Of a stretch of DNA of 37,166 nucleotides, positions 8,061 to 16,998 are shown piece by piece (positions within the stretch are counted from its first letter, which is position 1; each line of letters starts with the position of its first letter). The stretch is taken from assembly GCA_005879605.1 (NCBI GenBank), contig VBKE01000021.1:1-37166 (forward strand). The letters are read 5' to 3'. Origin of the DNA: Deltaproteobacteria bacterium. Lineage in GTDB: Bacteria; Desulfobacterota; Binatia; UBA9968. A model generated the notes under the pieces. The model had not been told where the DNA came from. It worked only from the letters and a program-made list of their open reading frames with translations, and did not search any database. The translations under genes were made by a program, and so were the position numbers.

Positions 8061-8408
8061 CTAGCTGTCTCCAGAATTCTTCTTATCAGATAGTTGCCGT
8101 TTCCAGCTCAGCGTTCTTGCCTGAGCTGCGATATGCTCAGCTTCGGCAATCATCCCCTTTTGCTGATAGAAGATCGACAGGCTGGTGTAGGCCAGCTCGT
8201 CATCAGGTGCCACTTCGATGAGCCTTTTGCCGATTTCAATCGCTTCGTCAAGTTTTTCCTGGTGCGCATAGGTCATGGCTAAAGCGTGGAGAGCGTCCGA
8301 ATAGCCGGGGTCGTCTTCCAGGGCCCGCTGATACGCCGCAATCGCCTCTTCGAGGCGATCCTGAGCGAAAAGCTCCATGCCTTCGTTATAATGATCTTGT
8401 TTGCTCAC
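8061..8408 (-). CDS. Small tetratricopeptide-repeat protein
   Basis: Starting at the GTG at 8408 the protein has 115 residues and consists of about three TPR helix-turn-helix units: HYNEGMELFAQDRLEEAIAA and following, then ALHALAMTYAHQEKLDEAIE, then AYTSLSIFYQQKGMIAEAE. The basic-polar tail (KRQLSDKKNSGDS) is probably disordered. TPRs bind proteins, so a partner role is expected; being 2 bases downstream of the PAS-receiver gene suggests it works with that protein and is translationally coupled to it. No Shine-Dalgarno is evident before the GTG. The frame is open to 8582, but that extension overlaps the upstream gene and is not TPR-like. Confidence 0.75.
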   Translation of the reverse strand: MSKQDHYNEGMELFAQDRLEEAIAAYQRALEDDPGYSDALHALAMTYAHQEKLDEAIEIGKRLIEVAPDDELAYTSLSIFYQQKGMIAEAEHIAAQARTLSWKRQLSDKKNSGDS

Positions 8409-8410
8409 GG

Positions 8411-9595
8411 CTAATGCTGATAAAGTTTTTCGTTTGACGGTGCCGGGCTGGCGGGCTGGGTGGGGGAGGAAGAGGTCATAGCGGAAGCGGCTTCCGGGCG
8501 ACATTTTTGCAGCAGAAGTGTCTTGAGAAGAACCGGATTGATTGGTTTCTTGAAGATGACGCCCTGCAAACCCTCCAGGCAACTCCGTTTAATGATGTGG
8601 TCCTTGTCGTAATTGAAAGCAGTCATCAGCACGACGGGAAGAGAAGGAAAAGTTTCCTTGATGATCTGGTAAAGCTGATGCCCGTCCATGTCCGGCATGA
8701 CCACATCCGTCAGCACCAGATCGAATTGTTGCCGGCCCAAGCACTCCACGGCCTGGACGCCTGACGCTGCGGTTTCAATGCTACAGCGCTCTTCTTCCAG
8801 CATGTCCGTGAGCGAGTCACATATACCCGCGTCATCATCCACGACCAAGACGCGCAATCCACTGAGCGGATAGCGCGCTTCCGCCTTTGCGCGTTCCGGG
8901 CATTTCTTGCCGGCGTCCACGTGGAGATCGGCCATCATTTTTCCGTGGAGGTATTCCTTAGTACCGTATTCTCCTTCTTCAGCCATCCCCCCGATGCGTC
9001 CCGTAATGTCCTGGATTTTTCTGATCTGTGAGGCCACGGATTCGAGCCGCTCCGACTCCACGATGTAGTCTTCGTCCGTCGCCACTCGACCGATATATCT
9101 CTGCAGCATCTCCACCTGATTGACCAACACCTCCAGGGAGTTGTTGACTTCGTGAGACAATCCGATGGCAATTTCGCCCAGCGTCACCAGCTGGTCTCGC
9201 CGTCTGATTTCGCGAATATCTTTTGCAAACCCGATGGAACCAGTCTCTTGCCCTTGCTCGTCATAGATAATGGAGGCCGAAATCGCGACCGGAATCTTTT
9301 CGCCCTTTTTGGTTTTGAAAACCGTCTCGAAGTTACCGACCCGCCCCTTTTTTGCGTCATCATCGGCGCGCATGGCGGCCATGACTCTGCGAGCTTCCTC
9401 GATGCTGGGATAGACTTCCAAGACATTTTTTCCCAGGACTTCTTCCGGCATAAAACCGAGATTCTGCCGGGCACCGTCGTTATAGAAGGTAATGATGCCT
9501 TCTCTATCCACCGCAATAATAATGTCCGGACAACTCTCGACGAGCTTCTGAAAGTATTGTACAGGTAGGGGCATAAAGACTAAGCGCGCTTCCAT
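8411..9595 (-). CDS. PAS-DHp-receiver signalling protein lacking a kinase ATPase domain
   Basis: The 394-residue protein has a PAS domain (about 10-130), a HisKA-like dimerisation helix with candidate phospho-His148 in LSHEVNNSLEVL, and a receiver domain (about 247-365). The receiver has acidic residues 253-255, phospho-acceptor Asp297 (LTDVVMPDMDG), Thr325 and Lys350. Between DHp and receiver there are only about 45 residues, without the N, G1 or G2 boxes of an HATPase domain. It therefore cannot autophosphorylate by the usual route; it may be a phosphotransfer or receiver module using another kinase. The C-tail (370-394) is Ser/Pro-rich. The start at 9595 has AAGGA nine bases upstream; the frame upstream of it lacks homology. 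It is coupled to the TPR gene. Confidence 0.8.
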   Translation of the reverse strand: MEARLVFMPLPVQYFQKLVESCPDIIIAVDREGIITFYNDGARQNLGFMPEEVLGKNVLEVYPSIEEARRVMAAMRADDDAKKGRVGNFETVFKTKKGEKIPVAISASIIYDEQGQETGSIGFAKDIREIRRRDQLVTLGEIAIGLSHEVNNSLEVLVNQVEMLQRYIGRVATDEDYIVESERLESVASQIRKIQDITGRIGGMAEEGEYGTKEYLHGKMMADLHVDAGKKCPERAKAEARYPLSGLRVLVVDDDAGICDSLTDMLEEERCSIETAASGVQAVECLGRQQFDLVLTDVVMPDMDGHQLYQIIKETFPSLPVVLMTAFNYDKDHIIKRSCLEGLQGVIFKKPINPVLLKTLLLQKCRPEAASAMTSSSPTQPASPAPSNEKLYQH

Positions 9596-9691
9596 AATGA
9601 TAAATCCTTCGCTTATAAGATTGCAAGAGCCAACATCAACCTCTAGCTGACCACGCCGGACATTCAGAGAATTCCAAAGCTTGCACCGCCG

Positions 9692-11530
9692 ATGCACCCG
9701 ACGAGAGACACGAGGCAGCTCAACTGGTTTTTGGCGTGGGCGGTGGTTTTTTGTGACATCGGCACGTCGATCTACTACGTCCCCGGAATCCTTTATGGAC
9801 ACGTCAAAAACGCCACGCCGTTTTTTGTCCTGTTAACCACCGGTGGTTTCGTTCTCCTGGCGCTCAAATATATCGAGATCTCGTGGCGCAACCCCGAAGG
9901 CGGCGGCGTCGTCACGATTACCACCAAGGCCTTCGGCCCTATGTGGGGCTGCCTCGGCGGCATGCTCATCATCGTCGATTACTTTTTGACCACGGCGATT
10001 TCGGCGGTTTCAGGCTTTCAGTACGTCGGCAGCGTTTTCCCTTTTCTCGACAACCACGTTGTGCTTCTCTCGTGTACGGGCGTCGGCATCTTGGCCGCAT
10101 TGAATATCATCGGCATCCGGGAGAGCGCCACGGCGTCTCTGGTCATGGCGTGCGCCGCCTTTGTCATCGATATCATCGTCATCGGTGCCGCGCTTGTTTC
10201 CCTTGACGCGTCGCAATGGCGGACCATCCTGACCCATCTCGGCACCGGCAAAGAACTATCGTCCTATGAACTTCTGGTGGGATTCGCCGCCGCTTGGCTG
10301 GCCTTTTCCGGCCTAGAAAGTATCAGCCAGCTCAGCCCTGCCATGCGCTTGCCGCTCCGACGAACCACGCGGTGGGCCATGGCCGCGGTCATCGTCACCA
10401 TGATTGTCACTTCGCCGGTCCTGACGGCTTTGGCAATAGGACTATTGCCCGATCAAATCAAAGCGACGGAAAGCGAACGCTTTATCTCAGAGCTGGGACT
10501 CGTTGTCGGCGGCTTCGGCGTCAAACTCGCCGTTGTGATGACGGCTTCAACTCTCCTGCTTTTTGCTTCCAACACGGCGATAATCGGCGCGTATCACGTT
10601 TTTCTGGCATTGGCTCGACAAGGGTTCTTGCCAAAGGTTTTGGAGCTGCGCAATCGGGCGTTCAATACGCCTCACATCGCGGTGTTAATAACGACTTCGA
10701 TTCCGGTCATCCTTATCCTGTTAACCCGGGGCCAGATGATCATTCTCGGCGACATGTATGCCTTCGGTCTTCTCGGGGCCTTCGTTTTTTCCTCGTTCAG
10801 CTTGGATGCCATTCGTTGGAGACTCGGACGGCGGGATGTCGGGTTTTGGATCGGAGTTCTGACGACCCTCATGGTCGTCGTCGCCTGGGGCATCAATCTG
10901 GTCGAAAAACAGGTCGCCACTTATTTTGGGGGAACCGTAACGATCATCGGCATGCTGGTGGCAATCGGCGTGCGGCGAGCATGGTTCATCGAGGCTCTCA
11001 CGCGCATTCCTTTCATAGAGCGGCTCCAGGCGCGCGCCTATCGCGCTTCCGAAAACCTGGTGGAAGATGAGCTGAAGGGATTGATCACCCTCGCCGAGGC
11101 CGTCGAAGTCAAGCCGCTTTATTCCTCTTCGACTTTGTTGGCGCTCCGGGATAACAGCCCGCACCTGATTCAGGAAGGGATTACCCGGGCCAAAGGCAAA
11201 GGCGAGTCAGCAGTGTATTGCATTTACGTCGAGGAATGGCCCGGACTGTTCGCCGGCACGACTCCTCATGCGCCAAACGAACAAGGAGTCGAGACGTTAA
11301 AAGCCGCTCTCCATGCTGTCCAGGGAAAACAGATCGAGATGATCCCGATCTGGACGGTATCGCACAACGCAGCGGAAGCTATCGCCCATGCGGCGAAGCG
11401 GCTCGACGTCGATGCCGTGCTCATCGGCGCCAGCCGCCGCTCAGCTTTTTATCACATGCTGCGGGGTCACGTGCTGAAGGGCCTCATGAAGCGTCTGCCG
11501 AGGGATTGCCACCTGGTGATCTGCAACTGA
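9692..11530 (+). CDS. APC-superfamily permease fused to a UspA-like domain
   Basis: The first 440 or so residues form about twelve hydrophobic segments of the amino acid-polyamine-organocation family. CDIGTSIYYVPGILYG (21-36) in TM1 matches the family's unwound Gly-rich motif, and NPEGGGVVTITTKAFGP lies near TM2-3. The last 170 residues are soluble and end with a UspA-like signature (VLIGASRRSAFYHMLRGHV) containing the G-x2-S/R...G pattern of nucleotide-binding universal stress proteins. APC-Usp fusions are known; the Usp part is usually taken as a regulatory sensor. Substrate cannot be told from sequence. It is transcribed divergently from the PAS-receiver gene, 96 bp away, so the two may share control. 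No clear Shine-Dalgarno precedes ATG 9692. Confidence 0.8.
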   Translation: MHPTRDTRQLNWFLAWAVVFCDIGTSIYYVPGILYGHVKNATPFFVLLTTGGFVLLALKYIEISWRNPEGGGVVTITTKAFGPMWGCLGGMLIIVDYFLTTAISAVSGFQYVGSVFPFLDNHVVLLSCTGVGILAALNIIGIRESATASLVMACAAFVIDIIVIGAALVSLDASQWRTILTHLGTGKELSSYELLVGFAAAWLAFSGLESISQLSPAMRLPLRRTTRWAMAAVIVTMIVTSPVLTALAIGLLPDQIKATESERFISELGLVVGGFGVKLAVVMTASTLLLFASNTAIIGAYHVFLALARQGFLPKVLELRNRAFNTPHIAVLITTSIPVILILLTRGQMIILGDMYAFGLLGAFVFSSFSLDAIRWRLGRRDVGFWIGVLTTLMVVVAWGINLVEKQVATYFGGTVTIIGMLVAIGVRRAWFIEALTRIPFIERLQARAYRASENLVEDELKGLITLAEAVEVKPLYSSSTLLALRDNSPHLIQEGITRAKGKGESAVYCIYVEEWPGLFAGTTPHAPNEQGVETLKAALHAVQGKQIEMIPIWTVSHNAAEAIAHAAKRLDVDAVLIGASRRSAFYHMLRGHVLKGLMKRLPRDCHLVICN

Positions 11531-11544
11531 CTCGCGAAGACTCA

Positions 11545-11572
11545 GTAGGGGCAACCGGCCGGTCGTCCCTAC
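11545..11572. repeat. 28-bp palindromic dispersed repeat (GTAGGGGC...CCTAC type)
   Basis: The 28 bases start GTAGGGGCAACCGG and end CCGGTCGTCCCTAC, pairing along the whole length with one G-U and one mismatch, around a central CCGG. Elements of the form GTAGGGGCgACCGG/CCGGTcGCCCCTAC are widely dispersed in deltaproteobacterial and related genomes. It lies 15 bases after the permease stop and 33 before the stop of a converging gene, where it could terminate both. Confidence 0.6.
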
Positions 11573-11604
11573 ATAGTCGTAATCACAATTGCGCTTCCCG
11601 CCAG

Positions 11605-12630
11605 CTATTTAAAACCGATTTTCTGAAAAAAGCCGGTTTTCTCCAACGCGTTGACAAAAGAATTGTCGAAGAATTCCTTGGGGTCGGCGTTTTTTGCGTT
11701 GGGAAACTCCTTTTCATCGAGATAGTCAAACTGTCCTCGGATGGCTTCCGGTCGTACCGCAAGATTCATCGCCCAGTAAGGCGCAAACGCTTCGAAGGTG
11801 CCATCCACCGTCGGCGCATCATCGATCTTGACGTACTTGCTGATCGCCTTCTTCGCCACCGCCGGTTCCTTTCGCGACAAGACCACTCCTTCTGCGATCG
11901 CTTTCAAAAAGGCGTAGACTGTATTGGGATTATTTTTCAGATACTTCTCTGTCGTTCCGTAGGCGACCTGAAGTGCGGGAATATTGAGCTTGCCGATGTC
12001 AACCAACAGGTTCAAACCCGCTTCTTTCGCCTTTAGAGTGTTGGGAGCGGAGAGCGTGCCCGCTGCCGTCTTGCCGCCGATAATCGCGCTCAGAATCGCC
12101 GGAACCGTCTGCACGTAGAGTATCTGCACATCTCGATCAGGGATGAGGCCGTTTCTCTTCAGTGCCTCGCGCGTCGCCGTGTCGAGCGCCGCTCGCGGCG
12201 TGCTTGCAGCCATCGCTTTGCCCTTGAGATCCTGAACCGTCGCGATTGCTTTGGCGCCCCAAATCTGAAAAACGAGCTGCTGCATGGTGCCGCCGAAATA
12301 TTTGACCTGCCCACCGTGCAGACGGGCATTGATGAGATCCGGTCCGTCGGTATAAAAATCCGCCTCTTCAGAGATGACCGCCTGAGCGGAAACCTGCGGA
12401 TTGAGCAGCTGGAGCTTGGCGTTGAGACCATATTTCTTAAACAGTCCGGCGTCATTGGCCACCCAAATCGGCGTGAAAGCGCCGCTCGCCTGAGCGTAGG
12501 TCACGACCACATCGGTCTTCTCCGGTTTGCCACCGACTTCCGCGGCCAACGCATACGTGGTCGTCAAACCCATCAGGCCGGCAAGCCAAATTGACCATTG
12601 CCTTTTTTTGGTCCGCTTTTCTTGTTTCAT
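11605..12630 (-). CDS. NMT1/SsuA-type ABC transporter substrate-binding protein (orphan)
   Basis: The 341-residue protein begins with a basic signal peptide (MKQEKRTKKRQ, hydrophobic core, likely cleavage after YALA-A). It continues as a periplasmic binding protein of the NMT1/THI5/SsuA group: VTYAQASGAFTPIWVANDAG, GLFKKYGL, then VQDLKGKAMAAS (the usual DLkGKkva segment) and an ALKRNGL helix. This group delivers sulfonates, nitrate, taurine or pyrimidine precursors to an importer; the ligand is unknown here. AGGAG seven bases before ATG 12630 fixes the start; the frame extends to 12663 without support. No permease or ATPase gene is adjacent. It follows recJ on the same strand, 48 bp away, so it could be read from the housekeeping block. 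Confidence 0.8.
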   Translation of the reverse strand: MKQEKRTKKRQWSIWLAGLMGLTTTYALAAEVGGKPEKTDVVVTYAQASGAFTPIWVANDAGLFKKYGLNAKLQLLNPQVSAQAVISEEADFYTDGPDLINARLHGGQVKYFGGTMQQLVFQIWGAKAIATVQDLKGKAMAASTPRAALDTATREALKRNGLIPDRDVQILYVQTVPAILSAIIGGKTAAGTLSAPNTLKAKEAGLNLLVDIGKLNIPALQVAYGTTEKYLKNNPNTVYAFLKAIAEGVVLSRKEPAVAKKAISKYVKIDDAPTVDGTFEAFAPYWAMNLAVRPEAIRGQFDYLDEKEFPNAKNADPKEFFDNSFVNALEKTGFFQKIGFK

Positions 12631-12678
12631 GATGTCTCTCCTCTGCCGTTGCATCCCGAGCATGATCGAAACAAACTC

Positions 12679-14412
12679 TCAATCGCCGGCTGCGAGTCGC
12701 GCATCGGCGATCTTCAGTTCGACGGAAAAAGTCCCGTTCCATTCATTCTCGCTGAGCCGGTAAGCGAGATCGATCTTTGTCCCCGCGACCGCCGCAAAAT
12801 CGTCCCCGGCTCCGAACGCCACGCCGCCGATGACGCGCCCTCCCTGCCGAAAGCGAAACCGCGCGCCGCCGGAAAAGGGCTTGCGTTCACAAACCTCCAC
12901 CTCTCTCGTGATGAACAAAGGCTCGGGATTGCCGACCCCGAAGGGTTTCAGAGATTCCAGCTCGCGAACCAAGGGAAAGCCGATTTCGGCGAAGTTCAAT
13001 TCCGCATCGACCTCGAGACACGGCAGCAGATCACCGGAGGTCAAAATTTCACGGGCAACATTCTCGAAGGCTCCGGCAAACAAACCGAGTTTTTCTTCTT
13101 TAATCGACAACCCGCCGGCGTACTCGTGGCCGCCGAATTTTTCCAAATGCTCGGCGCAGCGGCGAAATCCCTCCACCATATGGAAACCGCGAATGCTGCG
13201 CGCGGAACCTTTCCCCTGACCGCTCACGAAGCCGATGACCACGGTGGGCCGATAAAATTTCTCGACGATCCGAGACGCGACGATGCCTAGCACGCCGGGG
13301 TGCCAGCTCTCTCCGCCCAATACCAGGGAGTGAGGCGCCGCGCCGTCAAAACGGGCTTGGGCCTGGGTTAAGACCTGACTCAACACTTCGGCTTCGATGG
13401 CGCGCCGCTTGCGATTATGGGCTTCCAACTCTTGGGCGATACGCAAGGCGACCTCGCTGGAATTTGTGGTCAATAATTCCACTACCTTGATCCCGTAATC
13501 GACCCGCCCCGCGGCGTTGATGCGCGGGCCCAACTGAAACCCGACCTGTCCCGCACTGACTTCGCCCGCGGCAATGTTGGCCACCTGTTTGAGCGCCACA
13601 ATCCCGGGACGAGTGGAGCCGCACAATTCCGAAAGTCCCCGCCGGATCAGGGTTCGATTGACCCCCTTTAGCGGCACCATATCGGCGATCGTGCCCAGCG
13701 TAACGATATCGAGGTAACGGCGAATGTCGGGGTCGCCGGACTGCGCGAACCAACCCGCCTCGCGCAACCTGGCGCGCAGCCCGATAACCAGATAGAAAGC
13801 CAATCCCGCCGCGCAAAGTCCCTTGTCCGGAAACAGACAATCGCGCCGATGCGGATCGATGACAGCCACTGCAGGCGGAAGCTCATCCGGCGGCTGGTGG
13901 TGATCGACCACTACGACATCCAGCCCGAAGTCTCGCGCCGCATCGATTTCACGGGCGTTCGAAATGCCGCAATCAACCGTCACGACCAAACCGACTCCGC
14001 GCTCTCTCAGGCGCTTTAGCCCTTCGGTATTTAAGCCGTAGCCTTCATCGACCCGATGGGGAACGTGGTAGACGGGCTCTGCCCCGATCTCTCTCAAAAA
14101 GGAGACCAGAACCGAGGCACCGGTGGTGCCGTCGACATCGTAGTCCCCCCAGACACCGATGAGCTCCTGGTTTTTGATGGCGTGAATGATGCGCTCAACC
14201 GCCGGCTCCATATCGGCCATCGTAAACGGCGACGGCAGATCCGAGCGGAGACTCGAAGAGAGATAGCGCTTGGCCGAGTCCAAGTCCGCCAGGCCGCGCA
14301 ACACAAGCAAGCGCGCCAAGAGAAGAGAGACCTTCAATTGTTCCGATTGACGGGCGACGATTCCGTCATCGGCTTCTTTGAGCACCCAGCGTTTCGTCAC
14401 ATCACCCGGCAT
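12679..14412 (-). CDS. recJ: Single-stranded-DNA-specific exonuclease RecJ
   Basis: RecJ degrades single-stranded DNA 5' to 3' in recombination and mismatch or base-excision repair, using Mn or Mg. The 577-residue protein has the DHH phosphoesterase motifs: GDYDVDGTTGAS (89-100), VTVDCGI with Asp148, and VVVDHHQ with DHH at 170-172. Later come the DHHA1 part with GGESWHPGVLGIVASRI, a GGHEYAGG segment, and a C-terminal OB-like region. Length matches bacterial RecJ. It lies 64 bp after secF, the familiar secD-secF-recJ order. No good Shine-Dalgarno precedes ATG 14412. Confidence 0.95.
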   Translation of the reverse strand: MPGDVTKRWVLKEADDGIVARQSEQLKVSLLLARLLVLRGLADLDSAKRYLSSSLRSDLPSPFTMADMEPAVERIIHAIKNQELIGVWGDYDVDGTTGASVLVSFLREIGAEPVYHVPHRVDEGYGLNTEGLKRLRERGVGLVVTVDCGISNAREIDAARDFGLDVVVVDHHQPPDELPPAVAVIDPHRRDCLFPDKGLCAAGLAFYLVIGLRARLREAGWFAQSGDPDIRRYLDIVTLGTIADMVPLKGVNRTLIRRGLSELCGSTRPGIVALKQVANIAAGEVSAGQVGFQLGPRINAAGRVDYGIKVVELLTTNSSEVALRIAQELEAHNRKRRAIEAEVLSQVLTQAQARFDGAAPHSLVLGGESWHPGVLGIVASRIVEKFYRPTVVIGFVSGQGKGSARSIRGFHMVEGFRRCAEHLEKFGGHEYAGGLSIKEEKLGLFAGAFENVAREILTSGDLLPCLEVDAELNFAEIGFPLVRELESLKPFGVGNPEPLFITREVEVCERKPFSGGARFRFRQGGRVIGGVAFGAGDDFAAVAGTKIDLAYRLSENEWNGTFSVELKIADARLAAGD

Positions 14413-14476
14413 CTAGGCTAGAAAAGACTTGGGTTCGGAGGTGTATAGTTTATAATCGGATCTGAAATTGCCGTTC

Positions 14477-15376
14477 TCACTTCCTCCACCTTTTTTCCCA
14501 GAAAAGAACCACGGGACTGGCAATAAAAATGGTAGAGTAGACGCCGGAAAAAAAGCCGACGAGCAAAGCGAACGCGAACGGTCGAATCACCCCACCGCCA
14601 AGCACAAACAGCGCCAGCAATACCAGAATCGCCGTGCCCGTTGTAATAATCGTTCGACTAAGCGTTTCATTAATACTGGTGTTGATGACGCTCTCGAGGT
14701 TTTCCCGCCTAATCTTGCGCATGTTTTCCCGGACACGGTCGCAGACGATGACCGTATCGTTAACGGAGAACCCAACGACGGTGAGCAGAGCCGCCACAAT
14801 GGTGAGATCGAATTCATAGCGCCCCAGCAAAAGCGCGCCGATTGTGACCAGCACATCGTGAATCAAGGCAACGACCGCCCCAAGCCCGAAGCGAAGATCA
14901 AAACGAATCCAGATGTAAACGCCCATCATAACCGTGGCCGCGACGACCGCCCAAGTTCCCTTTTGGCGCAATTCTTCGCCGACCTTCGGCCCTACGGATT
15001 CGATACGGCGAATTTCAAAACCTCTTTCGCCAAAGCGCTGCGACAGGCTCGTTCGAATCTGCTCGCTGAGAGCGCCGATCTCCACGGAAGTTTTTTCCAT
15101 GCGAACGAGAAACTCATTGGAGCCCTCTTGGCCAAAATCCTGGATGACCGTATCGCCTGTCGCCAATTGACCCAGAGCGCTTCGAATTTCGGGAATGGTC
15201 ACCCGCTGCTGGAATTTGAGTTGGACTAACGTCCCCCCGGCAAAATCGACGCCTAAATTGGGTCCATGAGTGAAAAGGAAAATTAAGACGGCTACGTTCA
15301 CCAGAGTGGAGAGTCCCACGGCAATGTGGCGGTATTTGGTAAAGGGGATCTTTGTCCCTGGCTTGATAAGTTCCAT
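14477..15376 (-). CDS. secF: Protein translocase subunit SecF
   Basis: SecF pairs with SecD to use the proton-motive force in late steps of SecYEG-driven export. The 299-residue protein has one N-terminal membrane segment, the GVDFAGGTLVQLKF motif just after it, a periplasmic domain to about 130, and five more membrane helices. DTVIVCDRVRENMRK lies in the conserved cytoplasmic loop between helices, a hallmark of SecF. AAGGGAAAGC precedes the ATG. The gene is 10 bp downstream of secD. Confidence 0.95.
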   Translation of the reverse strand: MELIKPGTKIPFTKYRHIAVGLSTLVNVAVLIFLFTHGPNLGVDFAGGTLVQLKFQQRVTIPEIRSALGQLATGDTVIQDFGQEGSNEFLVRMEKTSVEIGALSEQIRTSLSQRFGERGFEIRRIESVGPKVGEELRQKGTWAVVAATVMMGVYIWIRFDLRFGLGAVVALIHDVLVTIGALLLGRYEFDLTIVAALLTVVGFSVNDTVIVCDRVRENMRKIRRENLESVINTSINETLSRTIITTGTAILVLLALFVLGGGVIRPFAFALLVGFFSGVYSTIFIASPVVLFWEKRWRK

Positions 15377-15386
15377 GCTTTCCCTT

Positions 15387-16994
15387 TCAGATGCTGATTT
15401 GAGTCAGCTTGCGGCTGGCAATGCGATAATCATAATAGACGCGGGTCATGAAGACCGCTGTTACCACGGTGGTCAGAATCCCAACGCAAAGCGTTACCGC
15501 AAATCCCTTAATAGGTCCGGTACCGAACTGAAAGAGAATCACACCCGAAAGAAAAGTAGTCACGTTCGTGTCGATGATTGCGGGCAAAGCGTGCTTGAAG
15601 CCGGCTTCTATGGCCGCGCGAGGAGCCTTGCCAAGTCGTAGTTCCTCGCGGATCCGTTCATTGATCAGCACGTTCGCGTCGACCGCCATACCGGCGATCA
15701 AGACGATGCCGGCAATTCCTGGTAGCGTTAGAACCGCCTTGAAGCTAGCAAGGATAGCGAGTAAGAAAAGAATATGAAAGATCAATGCCATGTCCGCCAG
15801 TAGCCCAGCGCCTTTATAGTAAATCGCCATAAACAAGATGACCAACGAGCTTCCGACAATAAAGGAAATCACGCCTTCACGAATTGAATCGCTGCCTAAA
15901 GAGGGACCCACAGTCCGTTCCTCAGCAATTTCCACCGGCGCGGGAAGCGCGCCAGCCCTCAGAACAATGGCTAAATCCCTGGCTTCTTCAATGCTAAAAC
16001 TGCCGGTAATGGATGCCCTGCCGCCGCCAATTCTTTCCTGGATCACAGGCGCAGAGTAGACTCGATTGTCCAAAACGATAGCCAACCGTCTTTTTACGTT
16101 CGCCGCAGTGATCTGCTCAAATAGCCGCGCACCGGTTGAATTCAAGACCAATTCAACATACGGCCCCTGCAGTTGCGAGCTGGGTCGCACGCGCGCGTCG
16201 GTGATGTATTCTCCCGTCATCAGCGTGCGCGATTCCACTATGTACGCGGTCTTAGTCGCTCCGACCCCACCTTCTCCCTTGCCGGCATAGCCGTACAGCA
16301 CCTGGCGTCCAGGTGGCGGCCCGTTGCGTGTGGCGTCCTCGACGTTGGCCGTATCATCGACCAGTTTGAACTCAAGCAGCGCGGTTTTGCCGATGATCTC
16401 CTTCGCCCTTTCCGGATCTTGGATGCCTGGGAGCTGTACGAGGATGTTCTGCTGGCCTTCCCGCTGAATAATCGGTTCACTGACACCGAATTGATCGATG
16501 CGATTGCGAATGGTCTCCAGTGATTGATCCACCGCGTAGTCACGGAGTGATTTCATCTCTTCTTTGCTCAGCGACAAGAACAAATCGGTGGTCCCGCCAG
16601 AGGTTTGGGTATTAACCGTTGCGAGGTTGGCAAAATCGCTTTTCAACACGCCCCGCACACGCTCCACGCTGTCTGCGACTATCCTCAAATGAATTTGAAT
16701 CCCCTGAACCCTCTCAACCGAGACCCCCGATACGCCTTTTTCGCGCAGAGTCTTCTGGATGTCCTCCTTTACCCGCTCGACGTTATTTTCTACTGCTTTG
16801 TCAACCTTGACTTCGAGAATCAAATGAGTGCCGCCTTGCAAATCCAAACCCAAGTTAATCCGGTCCGTTGGCAGAAAGGTGCCCCACCACGATGGAAGTT
16901 TCTCTTTGTCTATTAAAGTGGGAGTCAAATAGATGAGCGCTACCACGATCGCTATCGAGAATATAACAAGCCGGATCAGAACGCTTCGCCGCAT
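15387..16994 (-). CDS. secD: Protein translocase subunit SecD
   Basis: The 535-residue inner-membrane protein has an N-terminal helix (about 8-25), the INLGLDLQGGTHLILEV motif, a large periplasmic region with the P1 head, and five C-terminal membrane helices of the RND/SecD fold, including an AGMAVDANVLINERIREEL segment typical of SecD. It is shorter than the 615 residues of E. coli SecD, as in many non-enterobacterial homologues. AAGGAG lies seven bases before ATG. It sits 4 bp after yajC, so the three Sec accessory genes are certainly one transcription unit. Confidence 0.95.
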   Translation of the reverse strand: MRRSVLIRLVIFSIAIVVALIYLTPTLIDKEKLPSWWGTFLPTDRINLGLDLQGGTHLILEVKVDKAVENNVERVKEDIQKTLREKGVSGVSVERVQGIQIHLRIVADSVERVRGVLKSDFANLATVNTQTSGGTTDLFLSLSKEEMKSLRDYAVDQSLETIRNRIDQFGVSEPIIQREGQQNILVQLPGIQDPERAKEIIGKTALLEFKLVDDTANVEDATRNGPPPGRQVLYGYAGKGEGGVGATKTAYIVESRTLMTGEYITDARVRPSSQLQGPYVELVLNSTGARLFEQITAANVKRRLAIVLDNRVYSAPVIQERIGGGRASITGSFSIEEARDLAIVLRAGALPAPVEIAEERTVGPSLGSDSIREGVISFIVGSSLVILFMAIYYKGAGLLADMALIFHILFLLAILASFKAVLTLPGIAGIVLIAGMAVDANVLINERIREELRLGKAPRAAIEAGFKHALPAIIDTNVTTFLSGVILFQFGTGPIKGFAVTLCVGILTTVVTAVFMTRVYYDYRIASRKLTQISI

Positions 16995-16998
16995 TCCG

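Noticed and set aside
8409..8582. 58-residue extension of the TPR protein
   Set aside because: It overlaps the upstream PAS-receiver gene out of frame and does not resemble a TPR.
11218..12036. 272-codon plus-strand open frame
   Set aside because: It runs across the end of the permease gene and antisense to the binding-protein gene, both of which have clear family matches.
14468..15229. 253-codon plus-strand open frame
   Set aside because: It is antisense to secF along most of its length and has no family resemblance.
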